From assembly GCA_002440065.1 (NCBI GenBank), contig DJRK01000023.1, forward strand, positions 1-11,607: DNA of 11,607 nucleotides, in the 5' to 3' direction. This document shows, piece after piece, positions 1 through 6,852 of the stretch (position 1 is its first letter; each line of letters opens with the position of its first letter). Under the pieces are notes generated by a model. The model searched no databases. It had not been told where the DNA came from and was given only the letters and a program-made list of their open reading frames with translations. The position numbers and the translations under genes are program-made. Origin of the DNA: Atopobium sp. UBA6362. GTDB lineage: Bacteria > Actinomycetota > Coriobacteriia > Coriobacteriales > Atopobiaceae.

Positions 1-3000
1 CGAGTTCCTCACCATGAACGGCCGCCCGCTCGACCGCGCGGTCACGCTCATGATCCCCGAGCCGTGGGACAAGAACCCCACGCTCTCCGATAAGCGCCGC
101 AGCTACGACGCCTACCAATCCATGCTCATGGAGCCGTGGGACGGCCCTGCGGCCATCGCGTTCACCGACGGCCGCATCCTGGGCGCCGCCCTCGACCGCA
201 ACGGCCTGCGCCCGGCGCGCTACTACGTGACGCGCGACGACCGCATCATCCTCTCGTCCGAGGTTGGCACCATCGACGTCGACCCGGCGAACGTCCTGCG
301 CACCGGCTGCCTCGGGCCCGGCGAGATGCTCGAGGTCGACCCTGCCCAGGGGCGCGTCATCTGGAACGACGAGATCCGCGACCGTTTCGCCAACGAGAAA
401 CCGTACCGCGATTGGCTCGACGACGAGACCCTCGACATCGAGGACCTGCGCGAGCCCGAGGCGGGCGAGCTTCCCGCGGACCCCGATGCGTCCCTGCCCC
501 TCGTGGAGCGCATGGCGCGCCTGGGCTACCACTACGACGACGTCGACGAGGCGATCCGCCCCATGGCCACGGCGGGGAAGGTTCCCCTGGCCTCCATGGG
601 CGTCGACGCGCCGCTGGCGTGCCTCTCCAAGAAGACGCGCTCATTCTTCGACTACTTCAACCAGCTCTTCGCCCAGGTCACGAACCCGCCTATCGACGCC
701 CTGCGCGAGAGCCTGGTCACGAGCTCCGTGCTCTATCTCGGCAACCACGGCAACCTGCTGGAGGATTGCCGCGACACCTGCCGCCTCGTGAGGCTCCAGG
801 GGCCCATGCTCACGAAGGACGCCTTCGAGCGCATCTGCGCGATCGACCGCGTGGGCTTCAAGACCGTCAAGCTTACCTGCGCCTATGACCGCGCGAAGGG
901 GGAGGGAGCCCTCGAGGCGGCGCTCGATTCCCTGGCGGCCGAGGCCGAGGCCGCGGTCCGCGGCGGGGCGAACATCATCGTCCTCTCGGACCGCGCGGGC
1001 GAGGGCATGGTCCCCGTGCCGTCGCTCCTCTCGCTGGGCTGCGTCCACAACCACCTCATCCGGTGCGGCCTGCGCATGGACGCTGACCTCGTGGTCGAGA
1101 CGGGCGACGCGCTGTCCGCCCACGACTTCGCGTGCCTCGTGGGCTACTCGGCGAGCGGCATCTACCCGTACATGGCCCACGACTGCATCGCGGACCTCTG
1201 CGAGAAGGGCGCCATCGACCTTCCCGTTGAGGAGGCCCAGGCCAACTACGACCATGCCGTGACCGCGGGCATCGTCTCCATCATGTCCAAGATGGGCATC
1301 TCCACCATGCAGGGGTACCACTCCGCCCAGATCTTCGAGATCATGGGCCTTTCGGACGCCTTCGTCGACAAGTACTTCACCGCGACGGCCACGCGCATCG
1401 GCGGCCTGGGCGTCGACGGCGTGCAGCGCGAGCTCGACGCGCGCTACGATTCCGCCGCGGCCCTCAAGAAGAGTCCGGCGCCCGACCAGCTGCCCACCCT
1501 CGGCCTCACCAAGTGGCGCCCGCTGGGCGGCGAGGAGCACCTCATCGACCCCAAGGCCGTCTATCTCCTGCAGCACGCGTGCCGCGAGGGCGACTACGAC
1601 GAGTTCAAGGAATTCTCGGCGTGGGTCCACCGTCCCGGCCGCGCCGTGACCCTGCGCGACCTCATGGACTTCGCGCCCAACCGCCCGGCGATCCCGCTTT
1701 CCGAGGTCGAGCCCATCGAGAACATCCTCACGCGCTTCAATACCGGCGCCATGAGCTACGGCTCCATTAGCCGCGAGCAGCACGAGTGCCTGGCCATCGC
1801 GATGAACCGCATCCACGGCCGCTCGAACACCGGCGAGGGCGGCGAGGACCCCGCCCGCGAGACGCCGCTGCCCAACGGGGACTCGAAGAAGAGCGCCATC
1901 AAGCAGGTCGCGTCCGGCCGCTTCGGCGTGACGAGCCGCTACCTGCGCAGCGCCATCGAGATCCAGATCAAGATGGCCCAGGGCGCCAAGCCCGGTGAGG
2001 GCGGGCACCTTCCCGGCAAGAAGGTCTACCCCTGGATCGCCGAGGTGCGCCAGTCCACGCCCGGCGTCGGCCTCATCAGCCCGCCGCCTCACCACGACAT
2101 CTATTCCATCGAGGACCTGGCGGAGCTCATCTTCGACCTCAAGAACGCGAACCCCGACGCCCGCATCTCGGTCAAGCTCTGTGCCCTCGCGGGCGTGGGC
2201 ACCATCGCGACCGGCGTCGCCAAGGGAGGCGCGGACAAGATCACGATCTCCGGCCACAACGGCGGCACAGGTGCGGCTCCCCGCGACTCCATCTACCACG
2301 CCGGCATCCCCTTCGAGATCGGCCTTGCCGAGACCCAGCAGACCCTGCTGCGCAACGGTCTGCGCTCCCGCGTGGTCGTCGAGACGGACGGCAAGCTCAT
2401 GAGCGGCCGCGACGTCGCGATCGCCGCCCTTCTCGGCGCCGAGGAGTTCGGCTTCGCCACCATGCCGCTCATCGCCTGCGGCTGCCTCATGCAGCGCGAC
2501 TGCCAACAGGACACCTGCCCTGCCGGCATCGCGACCCAGAACTGCAAGCTGCGAGGCCGCTTCTCCGGCAAGCCCGAGTACGTCGTCAACTTCATGACGT
2601 TCGTCGCCTCCGAGCTGCGCGAGATCATGGCCTCCCTGGGCTTCCGCACCGTGGATGAGATGGTCGGCCACCCCGAGTGCCTTCGCCAGGTCGAGGTGGA
2701 GGGTAACTGGAAGGCCAACGAGATGGACCTCTCCGACCTGCTCGCTTCGGGGACGAACGAGTACGGCAAGGCCATCCCCGGCGCCGACGGCAAGCACTAC
2801 CTGCCGTCCATGGCCGCCGACCTCGAAATAGACAAGACCCTGGACGCGACTCTGTTCGTGCCGTACACGCAGAGCGCCCGCGAGCACCTGGAGCCCATCA
2901 GGTTCCACGCCGACATCGCCAACGTGAACCGCTGCGTGGGCACCTTGCTGGGGTCCATGGTCACCAAGGCCCATCCCGAGGGCCTGCCCGAGGGGTCGGT

Positions 3001-3691
3001 CACGGTCGACTGCGAGGGCTCGGGCGGCCAGAGCTTCGGCGCCTTCCTGCCGGCGGGCGTCTCCCTGAACATCGAGGGCGACGCGAACGATTACTTCGGC
3101 AAGGGGCTCACGGGCGGCGTCCTGAGCGTCCGCCCGCCCGAGACGGCGACCTTCAAGTTCGATGAGAACATCGTCATCGGCAACGTCGCCTTCTATGGGG
3201 CCACCTCCGGCAAGGGCTTCGTGAACGGCCTCGCCGGCCAGCGCTTCGCCGTGCGCAACTCCGGCGCCACGGTCGTCGTCGAGGGCTGCGGCAACCACGG
3301 CTGCGAGTACATGACGGGCGGCGTCGCGCTGATCTTGGGAGAGGTGGGCATGAACTTCGCCGCCGGCATGAGCGGCGGCGTGGCCTACGTCTACGACGCC
3401 TTCGGGACGCTCGCGAGCCGCTGCAACAAGGACATGGTCGACCTCAAGGCGCCCACGGCCGACGAGCTCGAGCTCATAAGGAAGCTCGTGGAGGAGCACG
3501 TCGCCCGGACCCAGAGCCCGCGCGGCATCAAGATGCTCTATCGCTTCCGCGAGGTCTCCAAGAGCTTCGTCAAGGTGATCCCCCGCGACTACGAGCGCGT
3601 GCTCGGCTACGTCGAGGAGGGGGAGTCCCGCGGGATGTCCCACGCGGACGCCCTCCAGTACGCATTCGATTCCATGAACGAGGGGAAATAG
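1..3691 (+). CDS. gltB: Glutamate synthase large subunit, 5'-truncated by the window edge
   Basis: Large (alpha) subunit of glutamate synthase: it hydrolyses glutamine and adds the released ammonia to 2-oxoglutarate, giving two glutamates in the cytoplasm. The frame is already open at base 2, so the ATG at 14 is internal and the N-terminal catalytic cysteine lies upstream. Counting residues from that ATG: the end of the glutamine amidotransferase domain with the LDRNGLRPARY motif (to about 140), the central domain (about 165-470), the FMN synthase domain with MSYGSIS at 580 and SNTGEGGE at 604, and the 3Fe-4S cysteines C824, C830 and C835 in the usual C-x5-C-x4-C spacing. The C-terminal GXGXG beta-helix runs from about 1002 to 1180. 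About 1,229 residues of a protein usually near 1,500 are visible. One small oddity is GHNGGTGAAP with N749, where Asp is usual. It is co-transcribed with gltD two bases downstream. Confidence 0.97.
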   Translation, partial: EFLTMNGRPLDRAVTLMIPEPWDKNPTLSDKRRSYDAYQSMLMEPWDGPAAIAFTDGRILGAALDRNGLRPARYYVTRDDRIILSSEVGTIDVDPANVLRTGCLGPGEMLEVDPAQGRVIWNDEIRDRFANEKPYRDWLDDETLDIEDLREPEAGELPADPDASLPLVERMARLGYHYDDVDEAIRPMATAGKVPLASMGVDAPLACLSKKTRSFFDYFNQLFAQVTNPPIDALRESLVTSSVLYLGNHGNLLEDCRDTCRLVRLQGPMLTKDAFERICAIDRVGFKTVKLTCAYDRAKGEGALEAALDSLAAEAEAAVRGGANIIVLSDRAGEGMVPVPSLLSLGCVHNHLIRCGLRMDADLVVETGDALSAHDFACLVGYSASGIYPYMAHDCIADLCEKGAIDLPVEEAQANYDHAVTAGIVSIMSKMGISTMQGYHSAQIFEIMGLSDAFVDKYFTATATRIGGLGVDGVQRELDARYDSAAALKKSPAPDQLPTLGLTKWRPLGGEEHLIDPKAVYLLQHACREGDYDEFKEFSAWVHRPGRAVTLRDLMDFAPNRPAIPLSEVEPIENILTRFNTGAMSYGSISREQHECLAIAMNRIHGRSNTGEGGEDPARETPLPNGDSKKSAIKQVASGRFGVTSRYLRSAIEIQIKMAQGAKPGEGGHLPGKKVYPWIAEVRQSTPGVGLISPPPHHDIYSIEDLAELIFDLKNANPDARISVKLCALAGVGTIATGVAKGGADKITISGHNGGTGAAPRDSIYHAGIPFEIGLAETQQTLLRNGLRSRVVVETDGKLMSGRDVAIAALLGAEEFGFATMPLIACGCLMQRDCQQDTCPAGIATQNCKLRGRFSGKPEYVVNFMTFVASELREIMASLGFRTVDEMVGHPECLRQVEVEGNWKANEMDLSDLLASGTNEYGKAIPGADGKHYLPSMAADLEIDKTLDATLFVPYTQSAREHLEPIRFHADIANVNRCVGTLLGSMVTKAHPEGLPEGSVTVDCEGSGGQSFGAFLPAGVSLNIEGDANDYFGKGLTGGVLSVRPPETATFKFDENIVIGNVAFYGATSGKGFVNGLAGQRFAVRNSGATVVVEGCGNHGCEYMTGGVALILGEVGMNFAAGMSGGVAYVYDAFGTLASRCNKDMVDLKAPTADELELIRKLVEEHVARTQSPRGIKMLYRFREVSKSFVKVIPRDYERVLGYVEEGESRGMSHADALQYAFDSMNEGK

Positions 3692-3693
3692 AC

Positions 3694-5181
3694 ATGGGCA
3701 AGCCAGGAGCGTTTCTCAAGGTAGGGCGGCAGGCCCATGAGCTGCGCGGCGTCGAGGAGCGCGTGCGCGACTACGACGAGCTCTACGTCGAGGTGGGCGA
3801 GGAGGCCCGCCGCCTGCAGGCGAGCCGCTGCATGATGTGCGGCGTGGCGTTCTGCCAGACGGGCATGTCCTTCGGCCACGCTCGGACCTCGGGCTGTCCC
3901 CTCCACAACCTCATCCCGGAGTGGAACGACCTCGTTTACCGCGGCCAGTGGCGCGACGCGGCCGAGCGCCTCTCGCTCACGTCGCCCCTTCCCGAGTTCA
4001 CGAGCCGCGTGTGCCCCGCCCTGTGCGAGGCCGCCTGCAACCTGGGCCGCGACGACGAGCCCGAGACCATCCACGACAACGAGCGCGCGATCTCTGATTG
4101 GGAGTGGGCGCACGGCGGGCCTACCCGCTTCGCCCCGGCGCCGGCCGACGCCCCGTCCGTGGCCGTCGTGGGTTCCGGCCCCTCCGGTCTGGCGACGGCC
4201 TGGGAGCTCGCCCGCCGCGGCGCGCGCGTCGACGTCTACGAGAAGAGCGACCGCGCAGGCGGCCTGCTCATGTACGGCATCCCCAACATGAAGCTCGAGA
4301 AGAGCGTCGTCGAGCGCCGCGTCTCCCTCATGCAGGAGCTCGGCATCGCTTTCCACCTGGGCGTCGACGCCTCTGACGAGGCGACGGCCAAGGAGATCCG
4401 CGACGGCCACGACGCCGTCGTCGCCGCCGTGGGGGCGGGCGAGCCGCGCGGCCTTTCCGCCAAGGGCTTCGCCGAGGGCCTCGCGGCCGGCGGCGTCGCG
4501 TACGCGGTCGACTACCTCACGAGCGCGACCCGCTCGGTGTTGGGCGGGGAGGGCCCGAAGATCGACGCCCGCGGGCTCGATGTCGTGGTCATCGGCGGCG
4601 GCGACACGGGCAACGACTGCCTCGGCACCGCTGTGCGCCAGGGCGCGAGGAGCGTCCACCAGCTCGAGTTCCTGCCCTGCCCGCCCGAGGCGCCGGCCGC
4701 GGGCAACGGCTGGCCGCAGTGGCCCAACGTGAAGAAGACCGATTACGGCCAGCAAGAGGCGATCGCCTTCATGGGCGGCGAGATGCGCGAGTGGGGCGTC
4801 GACACGCTCGAGGTGCTTCTTGGCAAGGACGGCGTGAGCGGCATCAAGGTCGTCGACCTCGACTGGTCCGCCGGCGCGCCCAAGCGCGTCGTCTCCTCCG
4901 AGCGCGTCATGCCTGCCCAGCTCGTGCTCGTCGCCTGCGGCTTCACCGGGCCCAAGCGCGGTGTGCTCGATGCCCTGGGCGTGCGCATGCCCGAGTCCGG
5001 CAGGATGCTCCCCGTCATGGCGGAGGCCGGGTCGCACCGCTGCGAGCCTGTTGACGCTTCCCAGGGCGAAACCCCGGTCTATGCGGCGGGTGACGCCCGA
5101 AACGGCAGCTCGCTCGTGGTCTCGGCCATCGCCGACGCCATGGCCTGCGCCTCCGAGGTGGCCCAGGGGCTCGGCCTCTAG
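3694..5181 (+). CDS. gltD: Glutamate synthase small subunit (NADPH-dependent)
   Basis: Small (beta) subunit of glutamate synthase, which oxidises NADPH on FAD and passes electrons through Fe-S clusters to the FMN of GltB. At 495 residues it has the normal length. The N-terminal Fe-S domain shows C46, C49, C54 and C68 (CMMCGVAFC...GCP) and a second set C107, C111 and C115 (VCPALCEAAC). The FAD-binding GSGPSG motif is at 160-165, the NADPH-binding GGGDTG motif at 301-306, and the C-terminal FAD-contact segment VYAAGDARNGSSLVV starts at 462. The ATG follows the gltB stop by two bases and has a GAGGGG ribosome-binding site that overlaps the end of gltB, so the two subunits are probably translationally coupled. 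The same fold occurs in other GltD-like oxidoreductases, but the adjacent gltB makes this the true partner. Confidence 0.97.
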   Translation: MGKPGAFLKVGRQAHELRGVEERVRDYDELYVEVGEEARRLQASRCMMCGVAFCQTGMSFGHARTSGCPLHNLIPEWNDLVYRGQWRDAAERLSLTSPLPEFTSRVCPALCEAACNLGRDDEPETIHDNERAISDWEWAHGGPTRFAPAPADAPSVAVVGSGPSGLATAWELARRGARVDVYEKSDRAGGLLMYGIPNMKLEKSVVERRVSLMQELGIAFHLGVDASDEATAKEIRDGHDAVVAAVGAGEPRGLSAKGFAEGLAAGGVAYAVDYLTSATRSVLGGEGPKIDARGLDVVVIGGGDTGNDCLGTAVRQGARSVHQLEFLPCPPEAPAAGNGWPQWPNVKKTDYGQQEAIAFMGGEMREWGVDTLEVLLGKDGVSGIKVVDLDWSAGAPKRVVSSERVMPAQLVLVACGFTGPKRGVLDALGVRMPESGRMLPVMAEAGSHRCEPVDASQGETPVYAAGDARNGSSLVVSAIADAMACASEVAQGLGL

Positions 5182-5183
5182 CC

Positions 5184-5414
5184 ATGGGCACCGCGGGCGA
5201 CATTCCGATCATCACGTCGCGTCGGGCCCTTCCCGAGCCGGACGAGCAGCCTGGCGACCTCGTCTGGCTCGTCGACGGGCAGGAAGTCGACTTTGGGGAA
5301 GGGGAGGACCTCCGCCCCTGGCTCGAGCAGTCGAGCGATTGGTCGTCGTCCGATCCCGACGGCTCGGACGACGATGCCGTCGGCGCCGCGGGCGAGACCC
5401 TGATCTGGATTTGA
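5184..5414 (+). CDS. Small acidic hypothetical protein at the end of the glt operon
   Basis: I do not recognise this 76-residue protein. It begins two bases after the gltD stop, so it could be translated by ribosomes finishing gltD; its own ribosome-binding site is poor (a GGGG about 14 bases upstream). It is strongly acidic, with many Asp and Glu, few basic residues near the N-terminus only, a Ser/Asp-rich stretch (SSDWSSSDPDGSDDD) and a hydrophobic end (TLIWI). There is no signal peptide or membrane segment. Codons are mostly GC-ending like the neighbours, which supports coding, and no better gene competes for this stretch. It may instead be chance open frame in GC-rich DNA. Any role in regulating glutamate synthase would be a guess from position alone. 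Confidence 0.42.
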   Translation: MGTAGDIPIITSRRALPEPDEQPGDLVWLVDGQEVDFGEGEDLRPWLEQSSDWSSSDPDGSDDDAVGAAGETLIWI

Positions 5415-5464
5415 CCTCGCCCGCTCGTCTCGGTTCCCGCCCCCGCCGCATCCCCCGTCCCCGC

Positions 5465-5493
5465 ATTCAACAACCGTTGCATAAATTCAACAA
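5465..5493. repeat. Two direct copies of ATTCAACAA, 20 bp apart
   Basis: The nonamer ATTCAACAA occurs at 5465-5473 and exactly again at 5485-5493, start to start 20 bp, close to two helical turns. The 11 bases between are AT-rich compared with the surroundings. The repeat abuts the large inverted repeat that starts at 5495, so the two may be parts of one element. A protein-binding site is possible but nothing identifies the protein. Confidence 0.55.
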
Positions 5494-5494
5494 T

Positions 5495-5546
5495 CCCCTG
5501 CAAAATGAGACATCCTGGCGGCCCAAGATGTCTCATTTTGCAGGGG
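5495..5546. repeat. Perfect 20-bp inverted repeat, palindromic element or bidirectional terminator
   Basis: The left arm CCCCTGCAAAATGAGACATC (5495-5514) is perfectly matched by its reverse complement at 5527-5546, with a 12-base loop in which TGG and CCA can pair further. It lies between the convergent ends of the glt operon and the phospholipase-like gene. As a terminator for the glt side it is followed only by GTCTTTGCGTT. For the minus-strand gene the bases after the stem (ATTGTTGAATTTAT) are more T-rich, so it may stop that transcript better. The arms are AT-rich in their middle, unlike the flanking genes, which suggests a dispersed palindromic (REP-like) element. Structure is certain; function is inferred. 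Confidence 0.85.
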
Positions 5547-5613
5547 GTCTTTGCGTTGAGCGGGGGCGAGGCGGCGGGCGGTGCGAGGCGGCGGACCGTG
5601 TCGAACCGCCGCG

Positions 5614-5645
5614 CCGATGGGCCGATGAACCGATGGGCCGCTGGC
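5614..5645. repeat. Short tandem repeat of an 8-bp unit
   Basis: Four consecutive octamers read CCGATGGG, CCGATGAA, CCGATGGG and CCGCTGGC: two are identical and the others differ at two bases each. The tract lies just beyond the stop codon of the minus-strand phospholipase-like gene. Immediately to its left, GCGGCGG (5588-5594) and CCGCCGC (5606-5612) form a 7-bp stem with an 11-base loop, without a T-tract on either side. This is a possible slippage tract; no function can be assigned. Confidence 0.5.
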
Positions 5646-5667
5646 GCGCGCCCGCTTGGGCCCGTCC

Positions 5668-6576
5668 TTATCGGAGCGTCCGCCCGTTGTAGTCCACGCC
5701 CACGCGGAGGTTGCCGCGCACGAACGACTTGGCGAGCGCGTCGTAGGAGCCGAGCGCCGCATCAAAGAGGTCCGCGAAGCTCTCGTGGCGCCCCCGGCCG
5801 TCCTCGGGATCGGCCCAGGCGCGCCGCTCGAGGTTCGCCGCCGGGCACTCGTGGCTCCTCGTCACGCGGTGGGCCATCGCCTGGGCGAAGGAATGCCTCC
5901 TCACGAGCCTCTCCGCGGCGCCGGCGACCTGCAGCCTCACCGTCCCGGCGGGGTCGAGCAGGCGGTACTCGAGCTCGTAGTCCGCGACGCTGCGCCCGTA
6001 CTCCTCGACGCCGATCGAGACGCCGTAGACGCTGAGCGCCGTCTGCGAGAAGAGCGCGCCCGCCACGCGATCGATGCGGGGCGTCCTCATGAGGTACGCG
6101 TAGGCCGGGCGCTCCAGGACCGTCGCCGCGCGCTTCTCCCACAGGAGCCACGAGTCGATGTCGCTCTCGATGACGGCGTGGAGGTCGCTCTGCGAGCCCT
6201 CGAGATCGGGGTCGGCCGCGGCAAGGGCCTCCTGCTGCGAGAAGACGAACGGGTGGGCGCAGCTGTCGAGCGCGTAGTGGCCGAGCAGCCCCAGCACGAA
6301 GGCGCGCCCGATGCGCTCGTCCTCGCGGGGGAGGTGCTCGACGCCCGAGCGGAACGCCGCGAGCGCCGAGCCGCAGCGGCAGGCGTGCATCTGGTGGGCG
6401 AGCGCGTGGTCGGCCATGGCCCTCGAGGGCAGCGCCGAGAAGCGCGCGAAGAGCGGGTCGGGTCCCTGGTTGCCCAGCAGGAAGGCGAGCAGCTCCTCTT
6501 CCCCCTCGATCATTCCGCTCGGGAGGAGCTCGGCGGCGTCCTCCCCAAAGATGTGGTGCGCGATGATGGCGGGCAT
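5668..6576 (-). CDS. Zinc-dependent phospholipase C-like protein (PF00882 type)
   Basis: A 302-residue member of the zinc-dependent phospholipase C/S1-P1 nuclease-like helical fold. The likely metal ligands are spread in the family order: H7/H8 after the N-terminal PAIIAHHIFG, D40 in GNQGPDPLF, H61/H64 in HALAHQMH, H100 and D104 in GHYALD, H108 in AHPF, and H133 and E137 in DLHAVIE. There is no signal peptide or membrane segment, so unlike secreted clostridial alpha-toxin-type enzymes it is probably cytoplasmic and its substrate is unknown. I chose the start at 6576 because GGAAGGGGAA lies just upstream of that ATG; an in-frame ATG at 6606 lacks a ribosome-binding site and would add ten polar residues. 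It stands alone, convergent with the glt operon and divergent from the ABC importer. Family assignment is good, enzymatic activity is inferred. Confidence 0.85.
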   Translation of the reverse strand: MPAIIAHHIFGEDAAELLPSGMIEGEEELLAFLLGNQGPDPLFARFSALPSRAMADHALAHQMHACRCGSALAAFRSGVEHLPREDERIGRAFVLGLLGHYALDSCAHPFVFSQQEALAAADPDLEGSQSDLHAVIESDIDSWLLWEKRAATVLERPAYAYLMRTPRIDRVAGALFSQTALSVYGVSIGVEEYGRSVADYELEYRLLDPAGTVRLQVAGAAERLVRRHSFAQAMAHRVTRSHECPAANLERRAWADPEDGRGRHESFADLFDAALGSYDALAKSFVRGNLRVGVDYNGRTLR

Positions 6577-6677
6577 GCGTTCCCCTTCCGCGTCGGTTTC
6601 CTCCATCTAGGGTAGCGCACCAGGGAGCCGCTCGCCGCTCCTCGGCCCCATTCGTGACGTGAATCGCCCCTCTTGTG

Positions 6678-6721
6678 CGCCGTTCACCGAGTTTTCCTCA
6701 ATGAAACCCTGGTAAACGGCG
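6678..6721. promoter_or_regulatory. 44-bp imperfect dyad upstream of the ABC importer operon
   Basis: CGCCGTTCACC (6678-6688) and GGTAAACGGCG (6711-6721) are 11-bp arms with a single mismatch. Between them TTTC and GAAA can form an inner stem around a six-base loop. No T-tract follows, so it is not an intrinsic terminator. It sits about 50 bases upstream of the candidate -10 box of the importer and about 100 bases upstream of the phospholipase-like gene, so an operator serving one or both divergent promoters is plausible. The binding protein is unknown. Confidence 0.5.
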
Positions 6722-6772
6722 TATTCGAAACACGCTCGAAAAAATCTGAAGGTTAACGGAACGTAAGAGCGG

Positions 6773-6852
6773 TATAAGGACTAAGAAAAGCCGCGCCGTT
6801 CGCGCGGCAGGGTCAGTATTCCCGCGAGGGAAACCGAGAAGGGGAGATTCAC
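6773..6852 (+). promoter_or_regulatory. Candidate -10 box and hairpin-rich 5' leader of the binding-protein gene
   Basis: TATAAG (6773-6778) resembles a -10 box; no good -35 box is seen at the right spacing. If transcription starts near 6785, nearly the whole leader before the ribosome-binding site is structured. The first hairpin is GCCGCGC (6790-6796) paired with GCGCGGC (6802-6808) around a five-base loop. The second is TTCCC (6819-6823) paired with GGGAA (6828-6832) around GCGA, a GNRA-type tetraloop. The strong ribosome-binding site AAGGGGAG follows at 6839-6846. I recognise no known riboswitch class. A 5' stabilising structure for an abundant message is the simplest reading. Confidence 0.45.

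Noticed and set aside
641..3643. A 1,000-codon open frame on the minus strand opposite gltB
   Set aside because: GC-rich DNA with GC-ending codons keeps the opposite frame free of stops. The translation is a Leu/Ala/Asp/Val/His-rich low-complexity string with no domain, while gltB on the other strand is unmistakable.
5465..5546. CRISPR array or insertion sequence suggested by the cluster of repeats
   Set aside because: There are only two short direct repeats and one palindrome, with no regular spacers, no transposase and no cas gene in the window.
6577..6606. Upstream start of the phospholipase-like gene at 6606
   Set aside because: No ribosome-binding site precedes it, and the ten added residues (MEETDAEGER) do not belong to the family's usual PAIIxHHxFG start.
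6650..6664. ATTC...GAAT partial palindrome around GTGACGT as a CRP-like site
   Set aside because: Only four bases per arm match and the half-sites do not follow TGTGA-N6-TCACA.
6785..6852. A metabolite riboswitch (thiamine pyrophosphate, cyclic di-GMP or purine) in the importer leader
   Set aside because: None of the conserved core sequences of these classes is visible, and the leader is too short for most of them; only two simple hairpins are present.
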